Assembly: GCF_006175985.1 (NCBI RefSeq)
Contig: NZ_SRSH01000009.1
Location: 122,719 to 186,718 of the forward strand
Length of the DNA: 64,000 nt
Direction of reading: 5' to 3'
Origin: Methylotetracoccus oryzae
GTDB taxonomy: Bacteria; Pseudomonadota; Gammaproteobacteria; Methylococcales; Methylococcaceae
This document shows, piece after piece, positions 1 through 9,816 of this stretch (its first letter is position 1; the number at the start of each line of letters is the position of its first letter). The position numbers were made by a program, and so were the translations under genes. A model generated the notes under the pieces. The model did no database searches, was not told the DNA's origin, and saw only the letters and a list, made by a program, of their open reading frames with translations.

Positions 1-3000
1 CGTCGGTGGCAGGGCAAACCGGCCAGGATTGTTGAACCGCACCGTGTACTCGACGGTCCACCGGCCCTTGGGGACATAATCGTAGTAGGACCTGAGAGCA
101 TCGAAACGCCGCTCCTGGTAAAGCGGCCAGGCCCCGCCATCCTGGCGCTCGTCTGCCGTCAGAAGAGATGAATCGCGTCCCAGACCCGCGCCCAGAATCG
201 AGGCTCCGGACGGAATCGGATCGTCGACGACCACCCAGGCCATGTCGGCCTGAGCTTCCAGTTCCAGACGGACGCGTGCGACGTCGCCGCGGCTCCAACT
301 CCCGGCCTGACGCTGCTCGACCGGCAGCAGCGTCCGGTGTATCGCATAGCCATTGAAATCGTCCGCGCGCAACGGCACGGCGGCACGGCTCTGGATCGTC
401 GCCCAGGGCGTGCCGCTTCCCTGATGTTCCAGTTCCAGTGCCGCCGGTTGCGTGGGCCAGCGGAGATCCACGGTGCCGCGGGTAGCATCCGGACCAAAGC
501 GCCAGGAGGCTCGCTGTTCCGCCAGCTTCACTTCCGTGACGCCGCTCACCGCACCGCCGCGAAAGGCCGCCGCGAATTTTTCGAGCGCCAGGGTGCCCCA
601 GGCGTTGGCGACCGTCGTGTCCCAGTGGCCTTTTCTCTGGCGTCCCAGTGCGCCCGTCACCAGACGAGGCAGGTCGCTGCGCCAGTCGAGACGCCCCGAC
701 ACAGCAAGTATCAATCGCGCGAGGTTGGCGTCGGTGCCGGCCATCAGCCACGGCAGTCCGTCGGACCGTTCGGTGGAGAATCCGGCAGTAGTGCCGCGAA
801 AGCTCAGGCGTGACCTCAAGGTCTGGGCGGCTTCCTGCAGCCGGGCGCCGCGACCCGCGATGGTGGGCAGGCGCTGCAGGATGCCGAGCCAATCCAGGAT
901 GGCTGACGTCGGCCAGAGGGCAGGTTCGATGGTCAGCGCGTCCAGCATGGATGGTCGCGCCTGTCCATGCCGCGCCAGCGCTTCGATCGCGGTCAGTCTG
1001 CGGACGACCCGATCGGCCATGTAGGGGGCCGTCTGCCTCGACAACCGTCCTTCGACGAAGCCCTGCAACGCGGCCAATGCACGGCGACGGCTCGCGTCGG
1101 GCAGGGGCCAGCCGCTTTCGTCGGCCATTGCCAGAAGATACGCGGTCAAGGTGTCGCTCCCCTGGAGCCGGTCTCCCGGAAAGTATTGGAATAGCCCGTC
1201 TCCGTCGGTGTAGCTCGGCAGTTCGGCCATCACGGAGTCCCACAGCCCACGATCGCGGAGGGCGACCGCCCGCGAGATGCGCTGTTCCAGGCACGTGTAG
1301 GGGTAGTTGTGCATGTACTCGCGCACGCCGTCGCCGCCGTCCCCCAGCCATTCTCGCAGGTCGACGCGCACGCCGCCGGCGCCCGGAACAGCATCCGGTG
1401 GCCGAGCCGTCTCGATGCGCACCGGTTGGGTAAGTTGCACCAGTGTGGCCTGCTGCACGCGCACCGGCAGTGCCGGGATGACCGTCTGGGTCAGTCTCAG
1501 GTTGTCGCGAGCGTCGCCACCGTCGCGCTCGCTGGCCGTGATGTCCCAGGTAAGCTGTGCCGTGTCGGTCGGCACCGTCATCTGCCAGCGTAGCTCCTGC
1601 GCCTCTCCCGGTTTCAGGCTTATCGATTGCGGCATCAGCGTCGGGAGTGCCGATTGCCCGGCTTGGGCGGTGACACTTGCCGACACGTCGGCCGTCACGG
1701 CACGACTCGAGGCGTTACGCGCGGTGAAGATCGCCACGATTTCATCGCCTTCCCTGACCAGCGGCGGCAGTCCGCTGTGTAGGGCCAGATCCTGGGTCGC
1801 GCGTATCGTCGCACTCCCGGTTCCGAAATATCCGGTGCCGGCGTTGGCGACCGCCGTCAGACGAAAGCCGGTGATCGAATCGTTCAGCGGCACCTCGATT
1901 TCTGCCTGCCCGCCGGCATCCAGCGGAACGCGCCCGCGCCAGAGCGGTAGCGTGTCAAACAACTCGCGTGCCGGCTGACGGCCACCCCCGCCGCCGTGCG
2001 GGACTGCCTTGCGCCCATAGTGACGCTTGCCGACGACCTGCATTTGGGCGGTCGACGTAAACACCTCGATACCGCGTCGTCCCATCATCGCATCGAGCAG
2101 TTGCCAGGACCGATTGGGCTTGAGTTCGAGTAACCCTTCGTCGACCGCCGCAAAGGCGATCTCAGCCGATTCCGGCAACGATCCGGCGTCGGCGCGGTTC
2201 ACCGCGACCTTGATTCGGGCCCGTTCGCGGACCCTGTAGCTTTCCTGCTCAGGCATGACCTGCACGTCCAGCCGGTAAGGCTTCCACCCCACGTCGATGC
2301 TGCGTGTGCCGAGCCGGTAGGCCGGTTTGTCGAGATCGACGGTGGCTGTGAGCTTCTCCCTGTCTTTGATCAGATGCAGTTTGCGACCCAGTTCGTGTAG
2401 CCATCCAAGGGGCTCGGCCGCGCGTCCGCGCACCGCGAGCACGGAGACGAATGCATTCGGCGCATACTGAGGCTTGATGGGGATTTCGATGATCGGTGAT
2501 TTCCCGGACAACTCGGTGACGAAGGCATCGAGCACGCCTTCGCGCTCGATCGTGACGAGCGCAGTCGCCTCGCGGAACGGGCTGCGCACCTGAACTCGGG
2601 CCGTGTCGCCGGCCTCGTAGGCGGCGCGCTCGGGCAGCACGTCCATACGGTCACTCGGACCGCCTTCGAACCACCAGTCGTCGCCGGCGGCGACCCACAC
2701 TTCCCTGGTGGCCAGCGCCGTATTGCCGCGGTCGTCGCGCGCACTCGCCCGCAACACGACCGCTCCCGAGCTTGCCGGTGGGACCTCGCAGGATGCGAGC
2801 CCGAGGCGGTCGGTGCGTACGTCGCAGCGTGCCGGGAGACGCCGCAACTCGGAGCGGTTTTCGTACGCGTAGAAGCCACCGATCAGGCGTTTGCGGTAGG
2901 AAAAGGTCTTCTTGGCGAACAGTTCGACCTGAATGGCCTGACCTGCAAGCGGTTTGCCGTCCAGGCCGAGTGCGACGACCTGGAACTGCAGACGATCGCG

Positions 3001-5712
3001 GCTCACGGCCCAGTTCTCGGTCCGCAGGCCCAGATTCAGCTTAGCCGGCCACAGCGGAATGCGGTGTGCCACCGTGAGGCGTTCGCCGTTTGCATCCGGG
3101 TATTCCAGTTCCGCCAGCAGTTCCTGGGGTGTCTGTGCGGTCGGTAGGTCGGTCAGCGTGGTCCGCGCCGAGCCGTTCCGGTCCAGGGTGAGCGGCAGAG
3201 CGCGTGCCGGTGCCGTGACCTCGTCGGGCGCTTCGTCGGTCTCCTCAATCAGGCCTTCGGCCACCTCTGTTCCACCGAAGCTGAAGTCCTCATAGGCCGG
3301 AAAGGTCAGCGCGCGGGGCCGTACTTGTGTCCGCAGCACGACCGGAAGGCTCCCTGCGCCACCGCCGCTCAGATAGCTGACGAACAGGTCGACCGTGGCG
3401 CTGGATGCGTTGACCAAGGGTTCCGCGCCGGACTGGATCACGGCGCGCATCGTCGGCACCCGGAACTGCTGCACCTGGAACTGTCCGGCGTCGGCGAGCC
3501 ACTGATCGTCACGGTATAGCCGCAGGTCGTAAGCGCCCAGCTTGGCTTCCCGCGGAATCGTCCAGCTGGCCTCGGCGATCCCACGCGCGTCGAATGCCAC
3601 CGGCAGCGGATATTCCTGGCTACTGCCGGAGTGGCTCATACGCAGCTGGTTCGGCTGGGTACCCGCCGGAACCGCAAAGCCATCCATGACTCGCTCACGC
3701 AGGAAAAGCTTCATCGACACGGTCTCGCCGCTGCGCAGCAGGCTCCGGTCAAGCACGGCGTGGGCGACGCGGGCCTGCTCGGCCGATCCGGTCATCAGGC
3801 CGAAGTCGCTGGGCTGGATGCCCCGGTTCCAGCCGGAGAACGTGAAGCCGAGTTGCCCGTCGCGGCGGGCGCTGACGAACAGGGGGGGGCGGGAAGCGTT
3901 CCAGTCGCCGCAGTCACGATCGTCGTTAGGGGGAGGAAGGGTTGCGCCACCGATCGTGGCCAGGCCCGCGGCGTCGGTTGTGCCGGTCCAGATTGCATTG
4001 CCTTTGCAGTAATCGCTGATCCGTATCGCGGCATTCGCCACGGGTGTGGCGCGATCCAGGGTCGTGACCCAGACGCGCGAGGACTCTCGTCCCCATTTGA
4101 AATGTACGGCCAGATTGGTGACCAGCGCCGAAGTCGCCACGTACCGCGGTGTCGGTGCGTGCAGCAACGCCGCTCCGAGCCGCGGACTGGCCAGTTCGAT
4201 GACGTAGAAGCCGGGCGTCGGCAGTGGAATGCCGATGACTTCGAAAGCCCCGCCGCCCAGCGGCTTGGTGATGGACAGCGGCGTGGTCCCCGGCGTGCCG
4301 GCGAACACCGATGTCGATCCGGTCAGCTCCTTCCAGTGCGGCGGCTTGTCGGTACCGGTCCCGACCCACTCTCCACGTCGCTCGGCCGCCGTCTTGACGG
4401 CCTTGAGCCAGCCGATGATACGTGCATCATCGTCATCGACGCGTTGTAGCTGCCCGGACAGCGCAGCGCCCCGTGTTGCCTCGGGCCCCAGGATTTCCGC
4501 TGCGACGGCGTCTTCGACATTCCGCAGCGTGACCGGCAAGATGCCGCCTTCGCTGGACTCAAGGATGCCGAATTCCCCGGAGAACTTGGCCAACGGCGGA
4601 TATTCGTCGGTAGCGACCGGGAAAGGAAAGCGCGCAGCGTTTTCCAGCGGGCGTCTGGCATCATCGGTCAGGTCGGCCCCGAGCCGGATTTCAAATTTGG
4701 AAGCTTCGGGGAAAGGCCCCTTGAACACCACATGGTCGATCGTCGCCTTCCCGGTCTCGAAGGCTTCGGGCGAAAAGGTCCGCCCGTCGGCCACGGCAAC
4801 CAGGCGGATTGCGGCCGCCTGTTCGGCCGGCAGCGGCGCCGAAAAGAACAGCTTCATGGGCAGGAACGGTACACACTGGGCCTGGGCATTGACGCGTTCG
4901 CATTCAAAACGGGCGGTGAAGGGCGGGCGGGTTCGAAATTCGAGCGTTCGCGCTTCGGTGGTTGCCAGTCCGCTGCCGACGGCCTCGATGCCCTTGCCCC
5001 AGACCAGGCGCACGGGCGTGTCCGGCGGCAGGCGGCGACGGCACTGCAGTGCGACCAGGCGTTCCTGCAGCGCTTTTGCGTCGGGAAATCGGTCGAAGAA
5101 GTAGCGGTATTCCTGTCGAAGTTCACTGGTCAGCAGGGTGTCGCGGGCGGTGCCCGTCAGCAACTGGGTTCCGATACGCTCTCCAAGCCCTTCCACCTCG
5201 CAATGCGTATGAGCGACGATCGACTCGCCGGTTGCTGCGGCGTCGAGCGCCAGGATGAAGCTTTGGTCGGCATCGATGCCGCCGTGACCCTCGCCCGGCA
5301 GCGAATCGATGATGCCGGGACCTCCGGTATCAAAAGTAAACGCACGGTTGCCGCTCAGGAGGCGGCCGCCGAGTGAACTGAGCGAGGGCTCGACGGTGAA
5401 CGAGCAGCGCAGTCCGGCAGGCAGGTCGGTCGTGAAATCGTAGATCCAATTGCGGCTGTCAAGCCAATGCCCCCGGCCGGCCACCGGGCAGTCGATCCGG
5501 AAGGGCTGCGGTCCGGGGGCATCGCCGAAGCGCAGCATCGGGGACGAGAAACGGGCGGTGACCTGGCGAATCGCCTTGACTGTCCCCTGCGGCGAAAAAG
5601 CCTCGACCCGTAGCGTTTCTTCCGGGGAGGAACGGGGCGTCGTGGTGCCGGTCGCTCCCCCTTGACCGGGCAGTGCCAGTACAAGCAGGGCTTGAAGCAT
5701 GGGAAACCGCAT
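1..5712 (-). CDS. Large alpha-2-macroglobulin family protein (3' end outside window)
   Basis: Bacterial alpha-2-macroglobulins trap attacking proteases in the periplasm or outside the cell. The frame runs unbroken for 1904 codons from ATG 5712 and leaves the window before its stop. The thioester motif C-L-E-Q is intact, with Cys near residue 1474 after an N-Y-P-Y-T context. The last visible residues (R-F-A-L-P-P-T) match the receptor-binding-like end of the family, so probably only some tens of residues are missing. The N-terminus is a hydrophobic Sec-type signal with no lipobox cysteine, so the protein looks soluble or secreted rather than a lipoprotein like E. coli YfhM, which is also shorter at about 1650 residues. 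A GGAGGC stretch precedes ATG 5712; ATG 5700 is an alternative start. The next gene is divergent, 288 bases away. The family is clear; the target protease is unknown. Confidence 0.93.
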   Translation of the reverse strand, partial: MRFPMLQALLVLALPGQGGATGTTTPRSSPEETLRVEAFSPQGTVKAIRQVTARFSSPMLRFGDAPGPQPFRIDCPVAGRGHWLDSRNWIYDFTTDLPAGLRCSFTVEPSLSSLGGRLLSGNRAFTFDTGGPGIIDSLPGEGHGGIDADQSFILALDAAATGESIVAHTHCEVEGLGERIGTQLLTGTARDTLLTSELRQEYRYFFDRFPDAKALQERLVALQCRRRLPPDTPVRLVWGKGIEAVGSGLATTEARTLEFRTRPPFTARFECERVNAQAQCVPFLPMKLFFSAPLPAEQAAAIRLVAVADGRTFSPEAFETGKATIDHVVFKGPFPEASKFEIRLGADLTDDARRPLENAARFPFPVATDEYPPLAKFSGEFGILESSEGGILPVTLRNVEDAVAAEILGPEATRGAALSGQLQRVDDDDARIIGWLKAVKTAAERRGEWVGTGTDKPPHWKELTGSTSVFAGTPGTTPLSITKPLGGGAFEVIGIPLPTPGFYVIELASPRLGAALLHAPTPRYVATSALVTNLAVHFKWGRESSRVWVTTLDRATPVANAAIRISDYCKGNAIWTGTTDAAGLATIGGATLPPPNDDRDCGDWNASRPPLFVSARRDGQLGFTFSGWNRGIQPSDFGLMTGSAEQARVAHAVLDRSLLRSGETVSMKLFLRERVMDGFAVPAGTQPNQLRMSHSGSSQEYPLPVAFDARGIAEASWTIPREAKLGAYDLRLYRDDQWLADAGQFQVQQFRVPTMRAVIQSGAEPLVNASSATVDLFVSYLSGGGAGSLPVVLRTQVRPRALTFPAYEDFSFGGTEVAEGLIEETDEAPDEVTAPARALPLTLDRNGSARTTLTDLPTAQTPQELLAELEYPDANGERLTVAHRIPLWPAKLNLGLRTENWAVSRDRLQFQVVALGLDGKPLAGQAIQVELFAKKTFSYRKRLIGGFYAYENRSELRRLPARCDVRTDRLGLASCEVPPASSGAVVLRASARDDRGNTALATREVWVAAGDDWWFEGGPSDRMDVLPERAAYEAGDTARVQVRSPFREATALVTIEREGVLDAFVTELSGKSPIIEIPIKPQYAPNAFVSVLAVRGRAAEPLGWLHELGRKLHLIKDREKLTATVDLDKPAYRLGTRSIDVGWKPYRLDVQVMPEQESYRVRERARIKVAVNRADAGSLPESAEIAFAAVDEGLLELKPNRSWQLLDAMMGRRGIEVFTSTAQMQVVGKRHYGRKAVPHGGGGGRQPARELFDTLPLWRGRVPLDAGGQAEIEVPLNDSITGFRLTAVANAGTGYFGTGSATIRATQDLALHSGLPPLVREGDEIVAIFTARNASSRAVTADVSASVTAQAGQSALPTLMPQSISLKPGEAQELRWQMTVPTDTAQLTWDITASERDGGDARDNLRLTQTVIPALPVRVQQATLVQLTQPVRIETARPPDAVPGAGGVRVDLREWLGDGGDGVREYMHNYPYTCLEQRISRAVALRDRGLWDSVMAELPSYTDGDGLFQYFPGDRLQGSDTLTAYLLAMADESGWPLPDASRRRALAALQGFVEGRLSRQTAPYMADRVVRRLTAIEALARHGQARPSMLDALTIEPALWPTSAILDWLGILQRLPTIAGRGARLQEAAQTLRSRLSFRGTTAGFSTERSDGLPWLMAGTDANLARLILAVSGRLDWRSDLPRLVTGALGRQRKGHWDTTVANAWGTLALEKFAAAFRGGAVSGVTEVKLAEQRASWRFGPDATRGTVDLRWPTQPAALELEHQGSGTPWATIQSRAAVPLRADDFNGYAIHRTLLPVEQRQAGSWSRGDVARVRLELEAQADMAWVVVDDPIPSGASILGAGLGRDSSLLTADERQDGGAWPLYQERRFDALRSYYDYVPKGRWTVEYTVRFNNPGRFALPPT

Positions 5713-6000
5713 GGGAGTGCCTCCGTGGCAGGCGATGGCCTTCGATTCTAGCTGTTCCGAGCGGCAAAAGCGTCAGAGCGTCGACACCGGCAGATCGCTG
5801 GCGGGCATCCGAAGCATCGCACGGAGCGGGCGGTTGGCTACGGCTTCTCGGTGTTCGATCGCTTGTCAGTAACGCACGGTTCTGAAATCCTGTCAGCGAC
5901 TGCGCTGCCGCCGCACTTCCCCGACTCCGTCAGGGTAAGTCAGCGGATAGAGGGGGCTCAGGTCTCGAGAGCTCCGCGCGACTGACGAGGAGGGGTTGCG

Positions 6001-6663
6001 ATGGAACGAATTCCGGAACCGGACTTGATGGACGATGACGATCAGGCGGAAGCCTATCATCTGGCTGATTTCAGTGAGCCGCACAACCATTTCGTGACGC
6101 TTTTTGGCCAGTACTTCGAAGCGGGCTCCTGGCAGGGGCCAGTGCTGGATCTCGGCTGTGGTACCGCCGACGTGACCCTGCGCTTTGCCGACGTTTTCGA
6201 CGCGGTCGAGATCGACGGCATCGACGGTGCGGAGAGCATGCTGCGGTTTGGACGGGCGGCCATCTCCAGCCGGGCCCTGGGGCATCGCGTTCGCCTTTCG
6301 CGTGCCTATCTTCCGCTCGATGATCCTCCGCGCAGCGAATATGGCGCTGTGATCTCAAATTCGCTGCTCCACCATTTACAGGATCCGATGGCTTTATGGG
6401 CGGCGATCAAGCGAGTCGCTATGCCGGGCGCTCCGGTGCTCGTAATGGATCTGTTGCGGCCCGCGGATATCGGGCAAGTCGAGCAGTTCGTCGCGAAGTA
6501 TGCCGCGGACGCGCCGGAACTGCTGCGAAGGGACTTTCGCAACTCGCTCCGGGCGGCCTACCGTGCCACCGAGGTGGAGGCACAGTTGCAGGAGGTCGGA
6601 TTGAGCCGTCTCCGGGTGTCCGTGGCGAGCGACCGGCACCTGGTGGTAGCAGGGCGAGCGTAG
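6001..6663 (+). CDS. Class I SAM-dependent methyltransferase
   Basis: A 220-residue Rossmann-fold methyltransferase. Motif I (V-L-D-L-G-C-G-T-A-D) lies near residues 49-58, followed by the acidic end of strand 2 (I-D-G-I-D-G-A) and a motif IV-like segment (V-I-S-N-S-L-L-H-H-L). The H-H-L signature is shared with UbiE/COQ5-like and small-molecule C- or O-methyltransferases. No membrane segment or signal peptide is visible, so it is cytoplasmic. The start is well set: GAGGAGGGG lies 7-8 bases before ATG 6001. The gene stands alone, divergent from the macroglobulin gene and followed by over 700 bases without a convincing gene. The substrate cannot be inferred from sequence or neighbours. Confidence 0.85.
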   Translation: MERIPEPDLMDDDDQAEAYHLADFSEPHNHFVTLFGQYFEAGSWQGPVLDLGCGTADVTLRFADVFDAVEIDGIDGAESMLRFGRAAISSRALGHRVRLSRAYLPLDDPPRSEYGAVISNSLLHHLQDPMALWAAIKRVAMPGAPVLVMDLLRPADIGQVEQFVAKYAADAPELLRRDFRNSLRAAYRATEVEAQLQEVGLSRLRVSVASDRHLVVAGRA

Positions 6664-7398
6664 CGCGGGCTCCGGCGATTTCGGCCAGCCTCGAAAGGGA
6701 CTTGACGGGGTCCATGTGTCAGGTTTCTTTACACTTCCTTTTGGGGTGCGTTAGATCTGGTCGCGTTATTCCGGATCGCGCTATTCATAAACAGTCACTT
6801 ACAGCGCGTGGCTCAGCCATTGCCTTTATATCCTTTGGCGCTATTTTTTACGACGTCGACGTGGCGTGTGGACGTCGGCCTGCGCGGCAGTGGCGCAGTA
6901 TTGCTGCGGCCTGAGGCTTGCCCGGAGCGCAGGTCGGATCCGGCCTGCCGCGTTCGGAGGATGCCGCTGAACAGCGGATTAAGACTGTGCCATGGCGTTT
7001 CGACCGCGATATCCCCTATCGAGTGTCATGATTTTTTACAGCAGTTTTCGCTGACATAGCTGTTCATTTGCGTGAACTTTGAACGGTTGTTGAAATCCCT
7101 TTCGGCGTGCAACGCTTGTAACTGGCTGCAAGCGGGGTTCGAGCAGGCTGGCGGACTGAGGCAGGCTACACGGGTGGTCAAGAAATCGCCTGCCTGCCAG
7201 GACGGCTCCTGAATGCCGACAGTGCAGTGTCTATCGGAGCGTCTCCAATCACCTGGGCTCGGCCGATTTCTGGTCTCGGGAATGCTGCGGCTGTGAGCCG
7301 CCACGGCCTGATGCGGGCGGGTGTCTGGTGACCCGCGTTTTTTGTTTTGCTTTGATTTTTGTCTGAAGGTAATTCCATTGATGTTCGGAGTTTCAAGT
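6664..7398. other. Long non-coding stretch before the PQQ-propeller gene
   Basis: About 735 bases with no convincing gene on either strand. The stretch 6710-7060 is AT-richer than its surroundings and includes a T6 run at 6844-6849 behind a weak 5-bp stem (AGCGC 6803-6807 with GCGCT 6838-6842). A short frame from ATG 6714 has no family resemblance and is not called. The clear signal is the terminator at 7317-7348, just upstream of the next gene. An untranslated RNA or regulated leader is possible; none of the common riboswitch cores was recognised. Confidence 0.4.
7317..7348 (+). terminator. Factor-independent terminator or attenuator upstream of the propeller gene
   Basis: Perfect 6-bp stem GCGGGT (7317-7322) with ACCCGC (7331-7336), an 8-base loop, then G-TTTTTT-G-TTTT. 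It ends about 50 bases before the ATG at 7399. The nearest upstream gene on this strand ends more than 650 bases away, so it either ends an unannotated transcript or attenuates the leader of the propeller gene. Confidence 0.65.
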
Positions 7399-9549
7399 AT
7401 GTATCGAAGGATGCTGGTAAAGGCAGGTCCGGTCACCTTGCTGAGTCTGTGCGCGATGGGCGCACAGGCGGGCGACTGGACCAAGTTTGCGGGGGATCGA
7501 TCGCTCAACGGGACCGTTCGGGATGCGATCTTCAAGGGATCGAACGTGGGGGGGTTGGCGATTCAGTGGCAGGCGAACACCGGCGGCGCCGTTTGGGCGT
7601 CTCCGGTCGCGAAGTACTTCCCTTCGATACAGAAGACGCTGGTCTTCATTGGGAACAGCAGTCGGATGATTGCGGCTTATGACGCCGCAACCGGCGACCG
7701 CGTCTGGTATCTCAGGACCGGTGCCGCCGTGTTTTCGACGCCGGTGATCTGGGGCAACAGTGTCTGGGTCGGCGGCCAGGACCGCTATCTTCGCAAACTG
7801 AACGCCATGACGGGCGCGATCGAGTGCCAGTACGTCAGCGACGGCGGTATCACATCGTCTCCGCTGATCACCGATCCGGATGGGGCGGGTCCGGCGACAC
7901 CGATGATCTATTTTGGCGACGCCGGTCTGGCCGGAGCGGACGACGGTGGCCATGTCACTGCGGTCGATGTGGCCGACTGTAAAGAGAAGTGGCGCTTCAG
8001 CGGGTATGGTCCGGTGGGTGCGCCGCAACCGCTGGCCGGGACCTGGTCGCCGATCTCGTTCGCTCCCGGCTGGGGCGGCGGCCATCCGCCGCTGATCCTG
8101 TTCGGGGGATCGAGCCCTGACAACGCGGTCTACGCAATCAATGCTATTACCGGCAATGCGGCCACCAACGTGCCGCTGTGGCGACTCCAGGCCGCCCCGA
8201 ACATCAACGACCTGGACGTTGGCGCCGGTGTGACCGCAGCACATGTCAGGCCCGCTACGCCGGGTGGTGTCGGATTCGTATCGGCGAAGAATTCGGTGAT
8301 GCGGGCGATCGACCTCAACGATGGCAAGCAAGTCTGGGAATTTGACGTCCTGGCGGACTCCCCGGGCAACTACCATGTTCGGTCGACAGCCGCCTACCTG
8401 CCGGGGCGCATCATCTTCGGCTACGGCTACGGACTCTATGCGCTCAACGCGACGACTGGCGCCAAGATCTGGAAGACGGCCGACTTCCAGGCGGAAGGTC
8501 ACGACGTCCTTGCTTCGCCAGCGATTTCCTTCCCTTCCGGATCCCGGATCGGCGATGCCGCCATCTTCTACGGTGACATCCATGGAAGATTCCACGCAGT
8601 CAATGGTGGGGGCCAGGAGATGTGGTCGTATGATACCGGTGGCCCGATCTTCGCCTCGGCCGCGCTTATCCAGGATCGGATCTTCGTCGGTAGTGGTGAC
8701 GGCTTTCTTTATGCATTCGGGCTCGGCGGTGGCGTGAGTGCCAAGCCGGACACCGTCATCTCCTCGCCGTCCGGCGGCACTGTCCCGCATCCAGGTGTCG
8801 GCGCCGACGTCACGGTGAGCGGCTCCGCCAGCGATGACAGATCGGTCAGCCGGGTGCTCGTCGCGGTACAGGATACGTCGACCGGCCGATGGTGGGATGC
8901 AGCCACCAAGACCTGGGTGCCCGTATTCATGCAGACAGAGGTCGCGACCTCGCCTTCCGCGGGCGGTTCAAACGTCACTTGGCAGACGAAATTCCCGATC
9001 GCGACGGCCGGGGGCAGATTCTATGTGCAGGCGGAGGCGGTCGATTCCGACGCCCAGCACGACGCAGAGGTCGCACAGGCCCGGTTCACCGTGCCAACGC
9101 TGGGGAATCCGCCTGACGCTGCCTTCACGTACCCGGCTGCGGGCCAGAACCCGCTCTCGCGCTTTCCGAATGGGCGGGAGTCCTATCCGATCACGGTAAC
9201 GGGTACCGCGACCGACACGCGGGGCGCGAACCCAGGCGTTCAGCGGGTTTACGTCGAAGTTCGCAACTCGGATCACAACGAGTACTACTGTGGCCCTGCC
9301 GGCTGCCCGGGGCTCCCGGCAGGCACCTTGTGGCAACCGCAATGGGCGCAGATCGAAGCCACGCTGAGCAATCCGGGTGGCACTTCGACCGAGTGGTCCA
9401 TCGTGTTCCCGACCTATGACCATCCGCATAACTATCGATTCCGCGTCAAGCCGGTCGACAGGGACGGCGAGACGAGCCAGGGCTGGATCGACGGCGGAAA
9501 GATCTGCGTCCGTGATCCAGGTCCGGTAACCGACTGCTACCGAATCTAG
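7399..9549 (+). CDS. Secreted PQQ-like beta-propeller protein with Ig-like C-terminal domains
   Basis: About 716 residues. A signal peptide (residues 1-24, ending A-Q-A) is followed by repeats of the PQQ/BamB-propeller type, each with an A-x-D/N-x-x-T/D-G-x-x-x-W core: for example Y-D-A-A-T-G-D-R-V-W, I-D-L-N-D-G-K-Q-V-W and L-N-A-T-T-G-A-K-I-W. They fill roughly residues 30-450. Two beta-sandwich-like segments with Asp-rich loops follow to the C-terminus; the last contains several cysteines. ATG 7399 was chosen because GGAG sits 8 bases upstream and the signal begins there; ATG 7381 is in frame and possible. Quinoprotein catalytic residues could not be identified, so a structural or adhesive role is as likely as an enzymatic one. 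It is monocistronic, between two terminators. Confidence 0.8.
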   Translation: MYRRMLVKAGPVTLLSLCAMGAQAGDWTKFAGDRSLNGTVRDAIFKGSNVGGLAIQWQANTGGAVWASPVAKYFPSIQKTLVFIGNSSRMIAAYDAATGDRVWYLRTGAAVFSTPVIWGNSVWVGGQDRYLRKLNAMTGAIECQYVSDGGITSSPLITDPDGAGPATPMIYFGDAGLAGADDGGHVTAVDVADCKEKWRFSGYGPVGAPQPLAGTWSPISFAPGWGGGHPPLILFGGSSPDNAVYAINAITGNAATNVPLWRLQAAPNINDLDVGAGVTAAHVRPATPGGVGFVSAKNSVMRAIDLNDGKQVWEFDVLADSPGNYHVRSTAAYLPGRIIFGYGYGLYALNATTGAKIWKTADFQAEGHDVLASPAISFPSGSRIGDAAIFYGDIHGRFHAVNGGGQEMWSYDTGGPIFASAALIQDRIFVGSGDGFLYAFGLGGGVSAKPDTVISSPSGGTVPHPGVGADVTVSGSASDDRSVSRVLVAVQDTSTGRWWDAATKTWVPVFMQTEVATSPSAGGSNVTWQTKFPIATAGGRFYVQAEAVDSDAQHDAEVAQARFTVPTLGNPPDAAFTYPAAGQNPLSRFPNGRESYPITVTGTATDTRGANPGVQRVYVEVRNSDHNEYYCGPAGCPGLPAGTLWQPQWAQIEATLSNPGGTSTEWSIVFPTYDHPHNYRFRVKPVDRDGETSQGWIDGGKICVRDPGPVTDCYRI

Positions 9550-9572
9550 TCCTGCGTTCTGCTTCCTGAGGC

Positions 9573-9610
9573 AACCGGCGGCACCGCGCCGCCGGTTGTG
9601 TCTTTTCTCT
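9573..9610 (+). terminator. Terminator of the PQQ-propeller gene
   Basis: Perfect 10-bp stem AACCGGCGGC / GCCGCCGGTT (9573-9582 with 9588-9597), a 5-base loop and a T-rich tail (tcttttctct). It lies 24 bases past the stop codon at 9549. Confidence 0.85.
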
Positions 9611-9816
9611 CCATCGGGGGGGCTCCGAGTCTGATGGCTCGGAGCCATCCTCGTGTCCTCGCGAACGCCGTGTAGGAGCGGGCCTGATCGCACGAGTTGC
9701 GCTTCTGGCACATGCCCGGGCTCGCGAAAGCCATGACCTTTGTGATACTGCGGTCACGGCAAGCGGAAACCGCTCGCCGGCGTCTTCAGGCGGGGAGTGG
9801 CAAATCAGTCATCGGT

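Noticed and set aside
6714..6914. 66-codon frame from ATG 6714
   Set aside because: Weak ribosome site and no features; the surrounding sequence looks non-coding.
7393..8790. 465-codon minus-strand frame opposite the PQQ-propeller gene
   Set aside because: Arg/Asp-rich, low-complexity translation without any domain; the plus strand has a signal peptide and repeated propeller motifs.
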